Part shown: in pieces, positions 43,393 through 52,187 of the stretch
Layout of the letters: the number at the start of each line of letters is the position of its first letter
Numbering within the stretch: the stretch's first letter is position 1
Assembly: GCF_004000235.1 (NCBI RefSeq)
Contig: NZ_RCIO01000002.1
Location: forward strand, 504-64,503
Reading direction: 5' to 3'
DNA length: 64,000 bases
From: Mesorhizobium sp. Z1-4
GTDB taxonomy: Bacteria; Pseudomonadota; Alphaproteobacteria; Rhizobiales; Rhizobiaceae
The notes under the pieces: generated by a model
The model's input: the letters and a program-made list of their open reading frames with translations, nothing else
What the model was told of the DNA's origin: nothing
Database searches by the model: none
Position numbers and translations under genes: made by a program

Positions 43393-43674
43393 ATGTCCAT
43401 TTCCGAAGCGATTGAAAAGAAGCTCACGGAGGCGCTGAAGCCGGAGCGGCTGGCCGTATTGAACGAGAGCCATCTTCACGCCGGCCACCAGCCTTCCTTT
43501 GACGGTTCCGGCGAGACCCATTTCAGGGTGCGTGTCGTGTCCCCGCTGTTCGATGGCATGAGCCGCATAGAGCGGCACCGCACGGTGAACGATCTTCTGG
43601 CCGACGAGATTGCCGCCGGCGTTCACGCCCTGGCTATCGAGCCGGCAGCGCCCGGCGAAAAGACCCGCTGGTAG
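43393..43674 (+). CDS. BolA family protein
   Basis: 93 residues from ATG 43393 (GGAGG about six bases upstream). The BolA fold is shown by IEKKLTEALKPERLAVLNESHLHAGHQPSFDGSGETHFRVRVVSPLFDGMSRIERHRTVNDLLADEIAAGVHALAIEP, with the invariant HRxVN and HAL motifs. BolA proteins bind monothiol glutaredoxin and Fe-S clusters, and in rhizobia some act with Fur/Mur in Mn or iron control. Divergent from the J-domain gene. Confidence 0.95.
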   Translation: MSISEAIEKKLTEALKPERLAVLNESHLHAGHQPSFDGSGETHFRVRVVSPLFDGMSRIERHRTVNDLLADEIAAGVHALAIEPAAPGEKTRW

Positions 43675-43971
43675 CTAGCGCGCGAGGACATCGTCCCAGG
43701 CTGGGCTATGTCGTGCGAATTCGTCGGCCACGAACCAGCAGGTCGGCGTGATTTTGTCGCCGTTTGAACGTGCATCCGCGAACAGCCGTTCCACCAGCGC
43801 CTCCGCGACGCCCTGTTCGCGGTAGGGCACTGGCACAAATGTGTGGTCGGCGACGATATGATCCGGCGCGGTGCGGAGGTATGTCAGCTGCGATTCGGTG
43901 CCGTCGGGCATCGGAATGAAATATTTGCCGCGCGGTCCGTCCAACTCAAAGCGAATACCGAGGCCGTTCAT
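43675..43971 (-). CDS. Small GNAT N-acetyltransferase (YidJ/COG2388-like)
   Basis: 98 residues. The single compact GNAT domain starts IRFELDGPRGKYFIPMPDGTESQLTYLRTAPDHIVADHTFVPVPYREQGVAEALVERLFADARSNG, with the acetyl-CoA loop in YREQGVA, and ends ITPTCWFVADEFARHSPAWDDVL. It is paralogous to the next upstream gene over its full length. Its stop is adjacent to the convergent bolA stop. The substrate is unknown. Confidence 0.85.
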   Translation of the reverse strand: MNGLGIRFELDGPRGKYFIPMPDGTESQLTYLRTAPDHIVADHTFVPVPYREQGVAEALVERLFADARSNGDKITPTCWFVADEFARHSPAWDDVLAR

Positions 43972-43992
43972 CCATGCTCCTCCTCAACCGCA

Positions 43993-44283
43993 TTATTTCA
44001 GCACATCCGCCCATTCCGGGTGACGGCGGAACTGGGCTGCCGCAAACGGGCAAAGCGGCATGATTTTCTTGCCTGAACCGCGCGCATCTTCGACTGCTCT
44101 CGCAACCAGCCGAACACCTACGCCCTGACCGCGAAACGCGTCGGGTACCTCGGTGTGATCAATGATCAGCAGGTGTTCGCCGGCCTTGGAGAACGTCATC
44201 TCCGCTTCGGTGCCGTCGTCGGCACGATGGAAATAGCGGCCCTTGGAGCCGGTTTCCTCCAGCCTGATTTCGATCTCGCTCAT
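43993..44283 (-). CDS. Small GNAT N-acetyltransferase (paralog)
   Basis: 96 residues from ATG 44283, which overlaps the stop of the esterase gene by four bases (translational coupling). The sequence IRLEETGSKGRYFHRADDGTEAEMTFSKAGEHLLIIDHTEVPDAFRGQGVGVRLVARAVEDARGSGKKIMPLCPFAAAQFRRHPEWADVLK has the acetyl-CoA loop RGQGVG and aligns end to end with the protein of the next gene. Member of the COG2388 small acetyltransferase group. Substrate unknown. Confidence 0.88.
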   Translation of the reverse strand: MSEIEIRLEETGSKGRYFHRADDGTEAEMTFSKAGEHLLIIDHTEVPDAFRGQGVGVRLVARAVEDARGSGKKIMPLCPFAAAQFRRHPEWADVLK

Positions 44284-44912
44284 GATGTCGGCTCCGTGTT
44301 GGCTGCCTGGAAGTCGGCAAGGAGTTCGCGCGCTGCATCGAACTCGCCCTTGCGAAGCTCGTGCCCGCCGTCGTGCCATACCGTGCGCAGTTCTGCACCG
44401 GCCTCAAGAAGTGCAGTCTCGAATCGTAACGTCAACTCGGCCGGGCAGATCGGGTCGGTGCGGCCGGCGGTCATCAGAATGCGGGTCGAAAGCTGCCCGC
44501 CGATCTGCGGCGTGAAGGGTATCAGCGGGTGCATGAGGGTGGCTGTATCGAACAGTCCGGGATTGGCGAAGATGACATTGGCCAGAATGTTGGCGCCGTT
44601 GGAGTAACCCAGTCCGTGCACCGAGGAGGGTTTGGCGGAACTGATATGCGCACGCACGAAACCGGCCATTTTGCCGGTTGCTCGGGCGAGGTCACCCATA
44701 TCGTAGACGCCCTCCGCCGCGCGGCGGAAATACCGCGCTGCCCCGTGTTCGGCCACGTCGCCGCGCGGGGCGACAAGGGTCGCGTTCGGCATCAGGGCCG
44801 CGCCGACATCCATGAACTGGTCTTCGTTGCCGCCTGTGCCGTGGAACAGGAACAGCAGCGGCCGGCCGGCGCCCGCCTGAACGATGTTGTGCTGATAAGC
44901 GTCGGTCGACAC
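44280..44912 (-). CDS. Alpha/beta hydrolase, carboxylesterase/phospholipase family (MhqD/YpfH-like)
   Basis: 210 residues. The oxyanion region is LLFLFHGTGGNEDQF, the nucleophile elbow is HGLGYSNGANILANV (G-Y-S-N-G; Ser catalytic), the Asp is in TAGRTDPICPAE and the His in WHDGGHELRKGEF, so the triad is complete. In Bacillus an esterase of this family (MhqD) is paired with the dioxygenase MhqO for quinone and catechol stress. The same pair is seen here, with the dioxygenase gene two bases upstream. Confidence 0.9.
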   Translation of the reverse strand: MSTDAYQHNIVQAGAGRPLLFLFHGTGGNEDQFMDVGAALMPNATLVAPRGDVAEHGAARYFRRAAEGVYDMGDLARATGKMAGFVRAHISSAKPSSVHGLGYSNGANILANVIFANPGLFDTATLMHPLIPFTPQIGGQLSTRILMTAGRTDPICPAELTLRFETALLEAGAELRTVWHDGGHELRKGEFDAARELLADFQAANTEPTS

Positions 44913-44914
44913 GG

Positions 44915-45847
44915 CTAGTCTCCGATGGGTTCAAGATGTTCTTCGAGCCGTGCGCGCAGGTGCTCATGTTGCTTCGGAAGGCGCAGCTTCTCACCCAGAT
45001 GTTCGAGCGGTTCGTCGCGCGCGAAACCCGGTTCGTTGGTTGCAACCTCGAACAGCACGCCGCCCGGCGTGCGGAAATAGATCGCCCAGAAATAGTCGCG
45101 GTCAATTACCGGTGTCACCTGGTAGCCGGTGTCCATAAGGGCGGAACGCACTTCGAGCTGGCGCGCGCGGTTTTCGACCGCGAAGGCGACATGATGCACC
45201 GAGCCTGCGCCCTGGCGAGCCGAGGCCGCACCGGGCAGCGTTTCGATCTCAACGAAGTCGGCACCATTGCCGCCGGGCACCGCGAAACGGGTGATGCCAT
45301 CGCGGCTTTCAGTCTCTTCATAGCCCATGAAACGCAGCAGCTCACCGGTCGCGCCGCCGTCGCGCAATCGCATCGACACATTGCGGAAGCCGCGGATCGC
45401 CGCTTCTTCGGGAACGCCGCCTTCGGCCCAGAACGGGCGCTCGTCGCCATCGACCTCGACAAGCGCGAAGCCGTCGCCATCGGGGCCTGCGAAGGCCAGC
45501 CGGTTTTCGCCGAAAGCCTGGCGTTCCTCCAGACCGGCAACATCGAGGGAGGCCAACCGGTCACGCCAGAAGGACAATGCGCCTTTCGGCACCGCAAACA
45601 TGGTCGTGCCCACCTCACCCGTGCCGGGCGTTCCGCGTGCGGCATGCGGGAATGGAAAATAGGTCATCACCGAGCCGGGCGTACCGAATTCGTCGCCATA
45701 ATAGAGGTGGTAGACGTCGGGCGCGTCGAAATTGACGGTTTTCTTGACCCGGCGCAGGCCGAGCGTGCGGGTGAAAAAGCTGTTGTTGCTGACCGCATCG
45801 CGCGCCAGCGAGGTGACGTGGTGCAGACCCTTGATCTGATCGAGCAT
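44915..45847 (-). CDS. Ring-cleaving dioxygenase of the VOC superfamily (MhqO-like)
   Basis: 310 residues, two VOC modules. It starts IKGLHHVTSLARDAVSNNSFFTRTLGLRRVKKTVNFDAPDVYHLYYGDEFGTPGSVMTYFPFPHA, with the metal-ligand His in LHHVT. The second module begins GSVHHVAFAVENRARQLEVRSALMDTGY, and the third ligand Glu is in GGVLFEVATNEPGF. It resembles Fe(II)-dependent extradiol or hydroquinone dioxygenases. It forms an operon with the esterase and probably detoxifies aromatic quinones. Confidence 0.92.
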   Translation of the reverse strand: MLDQIKGLHHVTSLARDAVSNNSFFTRTLGLRRVKKTVNFDAPDVYHLYYGDEFGTPGSVMTYFPFPHAARGTPGTGEVGTTMFAVPKGALSFWRDRLASLDVAGLEERQAFGENRLAFAGPDGDGFALVEVDGDERPFWAEGGVPEEAAIRGFRNVSMRLRDGGATGELLRFMGYEETESRDGITRFAVPGGNGADFVEIETLPGAASARQGAGSVHHVAFAVENRARQLEVRSALMDTGYQVTPVIDRDYFWAIYFRTPGGVLFEVATNEPGFARDEPLEHLGEKLRLPKQHEHLRARLEEHLEPIGD

Positions 45848-45992
45848 GACCGTGGTTCCTGTTCAGCACATGCCGCGCCTGGCGCGGCTTCGGGCTGTAT
45901 GTGGGCGAAAACCGCGCTCGCCGAAACCGGGTGAACAGCGAAAGGACTGTGCTGAATTAGTGAACGGTCACGCGGCCGCGCTCGAAGGCTGC

Positions 45993-46439
45993 CTATGACG
46001 GCGCATCGTCATCATCGCCGCTGCTGTTTTCCCGGTAGATCGCATAGGCGATGGCCGACACCAGCGGGATCGCCATGCCGGTTACAATTCCGCGCTTGGA
46101 AAGCAGCGAGGGGAGTGCCGTCAGTGCCAGCGCACCGGCAACCGCCATTGCATCGCGCGAAACTTTTTCGCGAGCGCGGCGCGCCCGCGCCCTGGCACTC
46201 ATGCGATGGATGATCAGCACCGCGAAGGCCAGTGCGAGAAAGCCACCGCCGAAGCCAAGCGCGGCCTCCAGTTCGCCGTAGCGGCGCGCAGCATAGATAT
46301 AGCCGGCAAGCAGCAGGAAGCCGATGCCCAGAAGTGCTGCGATGCCCATGACCGCATACTCGACGGCGCTGCGGCGGGCGCGTTTCGCCGCAGCGGAGGC
46401 TTCGCCCGTAATCAGCGACAGGAGCAGCTTGAGGCCCAT
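45993..46439 (-). CDS. Hypothetical membrane protein (holin-superfamily-like)
   Basis: 148 residues. Three or four hydrophobic helices: YAVMGIAALLGIGFLLLAGYIYAAR, LGFGGGFLALAFAVLIIHRM, MAVAGALALTALPSLLSK, GMAIPLVSAIAYAIYRENS. The N-terminal AKRARRSAVEYAV and the ARARARRAREKVSRD loop are very basic. This is the usual partner of DUF883/ElaB-type envelope proteins, and such a gene lies eight bases upstream. Function unknown; perhaps ribosome or membrane-shape related as for YqjD/YqjE pairs (inference). Confidence 0.7.
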   Translation of the reverse strand: MGLKLLLSLITGEASAAAKRARRSAVEYAVMGIAALLGIGFLLLAGYIYAARRYGELEAALGFGGGFLALAFAVLIIHRMSARARARRAREKVSRDAMAVAGALALTALPSLLSKRGIVTGMAIPLVSAIAYAIYRENSSGDDDDAPS

Positions 46440-46447
46440 CAGCAGAG

Positions 46448-46774
46448 TCAGCGCCGCGCGAGCAGGGCCAGCACAAATCCGACACCGGCGGCAATCGCCA
46501 GCGACGTGACCGGCTTTTCGCGGACGCTCGCCGTCAGCTGTTTTTCATAGCCGAGCGCGCTTTCGCGCAGTTCGTCGAAGGCTGCCTCGCCCTGCTTGCG
46601 CAATTTTTCGGCTTTGGCCGTCGCGGCTTTGCGCGCTGTGCGGGCCGACATGTCGCCGACGTCCGAAACATGTTTCGCGAGGTCGGAGAGCTCCTTGCGG
46701 AGCTTGGCAATTTCGGCCTTGAGCTCGTCGGTTTCGTTTTTGGCGCCCGATTTCGTGGCGGCTGTCGCTGCCAT
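46448..46774 (-). CDS. DUF883 (ElaB/YqjD-like) protein
   Basis: 108 residues from ATG 46774; AAGGA eight bases upstream favours it over the ATG at 46780. A long helical/coiled-coil region (DELKAEIAKLRKELSDLAKHVSDVGDMSARTARKAATAKAEKLRKQGEAAFDELRESALGYEKQLT) leads to the family end VREKPVTSLAIAAGVGFVLALLARR, a C-terminal membrane anchor. In E. coli such proteins bind ribosomes in stationary phase. It is eight bases upstream of the gene for the basic membrane protein, the common two-gene layout. Confidence 0.9.
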   Translation of the reverse strand: MAATAATKSGAKNETDELKAEIAKLRKELSDLAKHVSDVGDMSARTARKAATAKAEKLRKQGEAAFDELRESALGYEKQLTASVREKPVTSLAIAAGVGFVLALLARR

Positions 46775-47127
46775 GGTCATTGTCCTTTCCGGCGTCATTC
46801 GACGTCCGATTTTTCTGCTATGCCCCCCTGCTGCGTTCCGACGGGAACGCCAGCTTACCGGCATGAAAGGATAGATTGGTGGCTCCTGTCCAGCTGGAAA
46901 TTGCTGTTTAAAATCAGACTTCGCCCTTGGTTAAGAGTGCAATATTGCCGCAGATGCCGCATTCGTGCCGTGTTTCTCCGGTGGGCATGCGGAGCAATTT
47001 GCCTAATATCTGCCGTGTTCGGATGAAGAGTCTTAACCGGTGGGCCGGCAAATACGCTGGCGGGGCGGACATAAAATCGTAATGCAACCCGCGCATGCGG
47101 GGTTTGGTTAAACTTGGAGGCTATTGA

Positions 47128-47391
47128 ATGAGACGTACACTTCTTGCACTCGCCGCTGTCGGCATGCTGGCCGGCTGCACCACGGCAGAACGAACCGCGA
47201 CGTTCGGCGCCGCTGCCGGCGGGACAATCGGGGCGCTCGCTTCCGGCACAATCGGCGGTGCCGCAATCGGCGCCTTCGTAGGCGGCGTTGGCGGTTATCT
47301 GGTCGGCCGCGCGGCAGACAGGGGTGATGGCTGGTGCGAATACCGCACGCGCGACGGACGTATTTTCTACGATCGCTGCCCGGGCACCTGA
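47128..47391 (+). CDS. Small glycine-zipper lipoprotein
   Basis: 87 residues; TTGGAGG lies six bases before the ATG. The lipobox is MLAGC (Cys17) after a short signal. The mature part is a glycine-zipper GAAAGGTIGALASGTIGGAAIGAFVGGVGGYLVGRAADRGD ending in WCEYRTRDGRIFYDRCPGT with a cysteine pair. Similar to small outer-membrane lipoproteins of rhizobia (YMGG/OmpA-linker-like). The 353 bases upstream (46775-47127) hold a short AACCCGC/GCGGGGTT hairpin at 47086-47104 and no gene that I can support. Confidence 0.8.
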   Translation: MRRTLLALAAVGMLAGCTTAERTATFGAAAGGTIGALASGTIGGAAIGAFVGGVGGYLVGRAADRGDGWCEYRTRDGRIFYDRCPGT

Positions 47392-47406
47392 TCGAAGACA
47401 GCCAAG

Positions 47407-47437
47407 AAAAGGGGAGCAGCGATGCTCCCCTTTTTTT
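47407..47437. terminator. Bidirectional intrinsic terminator
   Basis: AAAA-GGGGAGCA-GCGA-TGCTCCCC-TTTTTTT: an 8-bp perfect stem flanked by A- and T-runs. It lies between the lipoprotein stop (47391) and the stop of the convergent ABC ATPase gene (47439), so it can serve both. Confidence 0.92.
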
Positions 47438-47438
47438 G

Positions 47439-48242
47439 TCAGGCAGCCGCCGGCGCCATCGCACCCGGCCCCGGCACAGCGCCCGGCGGGCATTTGCCCA
47501 GAATAATCATGCCCAGCACCTCGTCCTTGGTGACATCGCTGGTTTTGGCGGTTCCCACAACCTGCCCGTTTTTCATGACGCATACGCGGTCCGCCAGATC
47601 GAATACGTCGTGAATATCGTGGCTGATCAGGAAGATGCCGATTCCGTCAGCCTTGAGCTGCTTGACCAGCTCGCCTACCTGGGCGGTTTCCTGCGGCCCG
47701 AGTGCCGCCGTCGGTTCGTCCATGATGAGGATGCGGGCGTTGAAGAGGATTGCACGCGCGATCGCCACCGACTGCCGCTGGCCGCCCGAGAGCGATTTCA
47801 CCGGGTCCTTGAAGCGGCGGAAATTGGGATTGAGACGGCCCATGACCTTGCGCGCCTCGGCTTCCATGGCCGCGTCGTCGAGCGTGCCCCAGCGGGTGCG
47901 CATCTCGCGGCCAAGAAAGAGGTTGGCCGCGGCGTCGACATTGTCGGCCAAGGCGAGCGTCTGGTAGATCGTCTCGATGCCGTAGGCCTTGGCGTCGCGC
48001 GGGTTGGATATCGAGACTTCTTCGCCGCGCACGAATATCTGCCCCGCATCGCGCTTATAGGCACCCGACAGTATCTTGATCAGCGTCGATTTGCCGGCAC
48101 CGTTATGCCCGAGCAGGCCGACGACCTCGCCGGCATGCAGGTCCACGGAAGCACGATCCACCGCCTTGATGCCGCCAAAGGCGATTGAGATGTTCTTCAG
48201 CTCGACGAGCGCAGCGTCGCTATTCGTGGCCGAGTTTGCCAT
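47439..48242 (-). CDS. Sugar ABC transporter ATP-binding protein (single domain, FrcA-like)
   Basis: 267 residues, one ATPase domain, unlike the two-domain XylG/RbsA (about 500). Walker A is [14 protein letters not shown], signature [16 protein letters not shown], Walker [14 protein letters not shown], switch His in [11 protein letters not shown]. The C-terminus ends in a Pro/Gly/Ala-rich tail. In rhizobia the single-domain FrcA works with FrcB/FrcC. Here it follows the permease and a XylF-like receptor, so it energises pentose-type uptake from the cytoplasmic side. Confidence 0.93.
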   Translation of the reverse strand: MANSATNSDAALVELKNISIAFGGIKAVDRASVDLHAGEVVGLLGHNGAGKSTLIKILSGAYKRDAGQIFVRGEEVSISNPRDAKAYGIETIYQTLALADNVDAAANLFLGREMRTRWGTLDDAAMEAEARKVMGRLNPNFRRFKDPVKSLSGGQRQSVAIARAILFNARILIMDEPTAALGPQETAQVGELVKQLKADGIGIFLISHDIHDVFDLADRVCVMKNGQVVGTAKTSDVTKDEVLGMIILGKCPPGAVPGPGAMAPAAA

Positions 48243-48253
48243 CGTTGCCTCCC

Positions 48254-49576
48254 CTACTTTGCCCGGTTTCGGTAGACAGTGTCGATCCAGACCGCGATGA
48301 CAAGGACGGAGCCGACGACGATCTGCTGGATCGCTGCGTCGAACCCGATGAGCACCATGCCGGTCTGCAGCGACTGCATGACCAGTGCGCCGAGGATTGC
48401 GCCGTAGATGGTGCCGATGCCGCCACCCAGCGACGTGCCGCCAATGACCGCAGATGCAATCACATAGAGCTCGTCCAGCGTGCCGAGATTGTTGGTCGCG
48501 GAATTGAGGCGCGCACTGGCGACCACGGCCGAAAGACCGGCCAGCATACCCATCAGCGCAAAAATCTTGACTGTGACCCAGCGTGTGTTGATGCCGGCGA
48601 GCTCTGCAGCCTCCGGGTTGCCGCCGATGGCAAAGACATAGCGGCCGAAGCGGGTTCGCGTGGCCAGGAACGTAACGGCTATGCCGACCACGATCAGGAT
48701 CAGAACCGGAATGGCAAATCCATGCGAGATGAACAGCCCGCCATCCGGAATCTCGATATTATTGGCCGCCGCATATTGCCGAACGATGCCACGTGGCCAG
48801 GGATATGCGTTGACCAGCATCACAAAACCCAGGATCGCGCCGCAGCCGATGACGCCGAGCATCGTGTCCGCCCAGACTGGGCGAAGCGGAAACTGAAAGC
48901 GCTTGCGCTGGTTGCGCCCGCTCAGCAGGAGAATGACAACGCCAGCACAGGCAATGATGCCGAGCACCCAGCTGGTGGTTGCACCGACCGAACCGAAAGG
49001 CCCGCCGCCAAGCAGCGCGAAGTTCGCGTCGACCGGCGAAATGGTCTCGCCGCGGGCGAGAAGAAAGGCCGCGCCGCGCCAGACAAGCAAGCCACCGAGC
49101 GTGACGATGAAGGCCGGTATGCCGCAATATGCGATCAGCCATCCGTGAAAGGCGCCGATCAGAGCGCCGGTGCAAAGGCCGACAATGATGGCGATGATCC
49201 AGATTGCCGGATGGCCGAGGCCGAGATATTGCGGCAGGATCCACACCTGGGTGATGGCCATAACCATGGCGCAGAAACCAAGGATGGAACCGACCGACAG
49301 GTCGATGTGCCTGGTCACGATGACCAGCACCATGCCGGTTGCCATGATACCGATGGAGGCGGTCTGAACGGACAGGTTCCAGAGGTTGCGCGGTGTCAGA
49401 AAGACGCCGAACCCGTTGACCAGCTGGCCATAGAGGTGAAACCCGATCCAGATGGCCGCCAGGGCCCCGAGCATGCCCAATAGCCGGGTGTCGATCTCGG
49501 TCCGGCGAAGGAAACGCGCAATCGCGCCTTCATCCACGCTGCCTGCTTCGACCTTGGCGGTTGCGATTTCGCTCAT
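48254..49576 (-). CDS. Sugar ABC transporter permease (XylH-like)
   Basis: 440 residues from ATG 49576 (GGAGGGAGGGC upstream). Ten or more membrane helices, with the BPD-2 permease region: [54 protein letters not shown], the EAA-like loop [48 protein letters not shown], then [26 protein letters not shown]. This is the branched family of ribose/xylose permeases. It lies between the receptor and the ATPase genes; a strong hairpin separates it from the receptor gene. Confidence 0.94.
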   Translation of the reverse strand: MSEIATAKVEAGSVDEGAIARFLRRTEIDTRLLGMLGALAAIWIGFHLYGQLVNGFGVFLTPRNLWNLSVQTASIGIMATGMVLVIVTRHIDLSVGSILGFCAMVMAITQVWILPQYLGLGHPAIWIIAIIVGLCTGALIGAFHGWLIAYCGIPAFIVTLGGLLVWRGAAFLLARGETISPVDANFALLGGGPFGSVGATTSWVLGIIACAGVVILLLSGRNQRKRFQFPLRPVWADTMLGVIGCGAILGFVMLVNAYPWPRGIVRQYAAANNIEIPDGGLFISHGFAIPVLILIVVGIAVTFLATRTRFGRYVFAIGGNPEAAELAGINTRWVTVKIFALMGMLAGLSAVVASARLNSATNNLGTLDELYVIASAVIGGTSLGGGIGTIYGAILGALVMQSLQTGMVLIGFDAAIQQIVVGSVLVIAVWIDTVYRNRAK

Positions 49577-49637
49577 GATGCCCTCCCTCCGCCGGGTGGA
49601 CCGCCTGTCGGGGAACCCGGGGGTGCCGCATATGGAA

Positions 49638-49670
49638 ACCGCGCCGGCCCGCATCGCGCGCCGGCGCGGT
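49638..49670 (-). promoter_or_regulatory. Intercistronic hairpin between receptor and permease genes
   Basis: An 11-bp perfect stem (ACCGCGCCGGC/GCCGGCGCGGT) with an 11-nt loop lies 31 bases after the receptor stop. Such hairpins protect the 3' end of the receptor message so that it is made in excess over the permease. No T-run follows. Confidence 0.65.
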
Positions 49671-49701
49671 CACAACTTCAGGCACTCAAAGTGTAGTCGG
49701 C

Positions 49702-50742
49702 CTAGTTACAGCCGACAACGCCGTCCATTGCGCCTTCGCAGGCCTGCTCCTTGGAGATATGGCCGGCTTCGATCACGACATTGATGTTGTCCTTGGTGAT
49801 CGGTGTCGGATCGAGGAAGATGGCGTCCATCTCAACACCCTTTTCACCGCCGGACCATTTCACGGCGCCTTCGACGTCGGACATCATGGCGCCGTCGGCC
49901 AGTGCCGCGGCAATATTGCCGGCAGCCGCACCGAGCTGACGGGCGTCCTTCCATACCGACACCGTCTGTGTGCCGCGGGCAACGCGGTTGAGAGCGGCAA
50001 GGTCGCCGTCCTGGCCGCCGACCGGAACAGTGCCTGCCATGCCCTGTGCGGTAAGCGCTGCGATCACGCCGCCCGCCATGCCGTCATTTTCCGCCAGAAC
50101 GGCGTCAACGGCGTTGTTGTTGGCGGTGAGGATCTGCTCCATGTTCTTCTGGGCATTGTCCGGCTTCCAGCCGTCGGTGAAGGTCTCGCCGACGATCTTG
50201 ATCTTGCCAGCGTCAACATTGGCGCCGATCACTTCCATCATACCCTCGAGCAGGAAGAGCGCGTTCGGGTCGCCCTTGTCGCCCTTGATGATGGCGAAGT
50301 TGCCTTCCGGCACGACCTTGGTGACTTCCTGCGCAATGATGCGGCCGACGCCCTTGTTGTCGAAGGTCAGATAGAAGGCGCGGTTGTCCTCGATAAGGCG
50401 ATCATAGCCGATCACGGGAATGCCTTCGGCGGCGGCCTTGTCGATCGCCGGGCCGATGGCGTCCTTGTCGACAGACAGGATGACCAGCGCGTCAACGCCC
50501 TGCGTGATCAGACTTTCGACATCCGACAGCTGCTTTGCTGCGGAAGCCTGCGCGTCGGCTGAAATGTACTTGTCGCCATTGGCTTCGATGGCGCCTTTCA
50601 TGGCCGCTTCGTCGGTTTTCCAGCGCTCTTCCTGGAAGTTCGACCAGGACACACCGATGACCTTGCCCTCCGCCAATGCCGCAGTCGACAGCATTGCAGA
50701 CATTGCCACACCCGCCATCATGGCGGTTGTCAGTTTCCTCAT
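49702..50742 (-). CDS. Sugar ABC transporter substrate-binding protein (XylF-like)
   Basis: 346 residues. The Sec signal is MRKLTTAMMAGVAMSAMLSTAALA. The type 1 periplasmic-binding fold begins GKVIGVSWSNFQEERWKTDEAAMKGAIEANG, the XylF-like start with E-E-R-W. SLITQGVDALVILSVDKDAIGPAIDKAAAEGIPVIGYDRLIED and FYLTFDNKGVGRIIAQEV follow, again as in xylose receptors. It delivers sugar to the permease from the periplasm. First gene of the operon, opposite to the ROK repressor with a palindromic operator between. Confidence 0.93.
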   Translation of the reverse strand: MRKLTTAMMAGVAMSAMLSTAALAEGKVIGVSWSNFQEERWKTDEAAMKGAIEANGDKYISADAQASAAKQLSDVESLITQGVDALVILSVDKDAIGPAIDKAAAEGIPVIGYDRLIEDNRAFYLTFDNKGVGRIIAQEVTKVVPEGNFAIIKGDKGDPNALFLLEGMMEVIGANVDAGKIKIVGETFTDGWKPDNAQKNMEQILTANNNAVDAVLAENDGMAGGVIAALTAQGMAGTVPVGGQDGDLAALNRVARGTQTVSVWKDARQLGAAAGNIAAALADGAMMSDVEGAVKWSGGEKGVEMDAIFLDPTPITKDNINVVIEAGHISKEQACEGAMDGVVGCN

Positions 50743-50812
50743 GATTTCCTCCCTGGCGCCAGATAGCGCGCATTTCCACGACAGCCGCAGGTGGTCAGCG
50801 GCCCTCTGAAGC

Positions 50813-50835
50813 TTTTTTTCGAGCTTCGAAAAAAA
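50813..50835. promoter_or_regulatory. Palindromic operator in the divergent xylF-ROK region
   Basis: TTTTTTTCGA-GCT-TCGAAAAAAA: two perfect 10-base arms with a 3-base centre. It lies 71 bases upstream of the receptor start and 99 before the ROK start. Site form (T-run, CGA, A-run) and place fit a ROK-family repressor operator. Confidence 0.75.
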
Positions 50836-50933
50836 TAATGACGCAGCCCATCATCCGTGTCAATATGTTTCCTGCCGCGAGGGAAAAGAGCGCTATAAGG
50901 GCGCCGGTACCTGATGCGGGAGGAGGCATGTCT

Positions 50934-52181
50934 ATGACTGTTGGGGTCCGGCACGACGATCTCAGACGGCGCAACCGTGCGCTGGTTCTGACGGCGCTGC
51001 GCGCGGCCAACCAGCGCTCGCGAACCGAGATCGCAAACCTTACCGGGCTCAGCAACTCCACCATTTCCGCGATCACCTCCAGCATGATCGAGGAGGGTGT
51101 GCTGGTCGAGCTCAAAGGCAACGACAACGGCCTTGCCCGGCGCGGGCGGCCGCAGGTTGCGCTGGCGCTCAATCCGACGCTGGCCTCGGTCGTTGCCGTC
51201 ACTCTGACCCTAAATCATGTGTCGGCGGTGCTGATCGACTATGCGGGCGAGGCAGTCGACGAGGAAGTCCAGGATCTGGCAACGCAGGAACTTGAGGGCC
51301 AGGCGCTGATCGAAGCGGTGATCGGCTGTGTCCGGCGTGTCCTCACCCGGCAGCGCGAGAACGGCTACCATCCATCGCGTATTGCCCTGGCGGTTCAAGG
51401 CATTACGAGTTCGGATTCGTCATCGATGCTGTGGTCGCCGATCACGCCGGACGAAAACACCCGGTTTGCGCCGGCACTCGCCGCAGCCTTCGGCGTGCCG
51501 GCGACCGTGGAAAACGACTGCAACATGATTACCGTCGCGCTGAAGTGGCGCGAGCCGGCTCGCTACCGCAAAGACTTCTTCGCTGTGATGCTGTCGGACG
51601 GCATCGGCATGGGATTGATGGTCAAGGGGGAGCTGTTTTCAGGAACACATTCGTCCGGCGGCGAATTCGGCCACATGATCCATATTCCCGACGGGGCCCT
51701 CTGCCGCTGCGGAAAACACGGCTGCATCGAGGCGTATGCCGGAAACTATGCACTGATCCGCACCGCCCGCGGCGGCAGCGAGGAAGATGTTCCGGGTGCG
51801 GTTGTGAGCCAGGTGGAAATCCAGAAACTTGCCGATGCCGCACGTGCGTCGGACGGGCCGGAACGGGCGGCGTTTCTGAAAGCGGGAAGGGCCATCGGTT
51901 TCGGGCTCGGTTCGCTGTTTGCCGTATTCGACCCCGCTCCGGTGGCGATTGTCGGTCCGGGAGCGCTAGCTTTCGACATTCTGGAACAACCGATCCGCGA
52001 CGCGATTGCACGCACCGCGGGCGGCAAACACAGCGCCGCCATCTCGTTCGAGACGGAACCGAACGAGATGCCGCTGATCCGGCTCGGCTGTGCAATGACG
52101 GCGCTGACGAAAGTCGACGCGGAAATCATCGTGCCCGGACTGACGACCGAGAAGGTGCTCAAGGGGCGCAAAGTCGCCTAG
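50934..52181 (+). CDS. ROK family transcriptional regulator (XylR-like)
   Basis: 415 residues from ATG 50934, seven bases after GGGAGGAGG; ATG 50928 is the close alternative. The N-terminal winged helix-turn-helix is RRRNRALVLTALRAANQRSRTEIANLTGLSNSTISAITSSMIEEGVLVE. The ROK ATPase-like fold has VENDCNMITVALKW and SDGIGMGLMVKGELFSGTHSSGGEFGHMIH, with a zinc site CRCGKHGCIEAYAG. Family members repress sugar operons and respond to the sugar. Divergent from the XylF-like operon, so it is its likely repressor. Confidence 0.93.
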   Translation: MTVGVRHDDLRRRNRALVLTALRAANQRSRTEIANLTGLSNSTISAITSSMIEEGVLVELKGNDNGLARRGRPQVALALNPTLASVVAVTLTLNHVSAVLIDYAGEAVDEEVQDLATQELEGQALIEAVIGCVRRVLTRQRENGYHPSRIALAVQGITSSDSSSMLWSPITPDENTRFAPALAAAFGVPATVENDCNMITVALKWREPARYRKDFFAVMLSDGIGMGLMVKGELFSGTHSSGGEFGHMIHIPDGALCRCGKHGCIEAYAGNYALIRTARGGSEEDVPGAVVSQVEIQKLADAARASDGPERAAFLKAGRAIGFGLGSLFAVFDPAPVAIVGPGALAFDILEQPIRDAIARTAGGKHSAAISFETEPNEMPLIRLGCAMTALTKVDAEIIVPGLTTEKVLKGRKVA

Positions 52182-52187
52182 GCGGGT

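Noticed and set aside
46775-47127. Small structured RNA (SRP or 6S type) in the 353-base gap
   Set aside because: I looked for the SRP tetraloop and GGAAGGAAGCAG-type internal loop, and for a long 6S-like rod, and saw neither.
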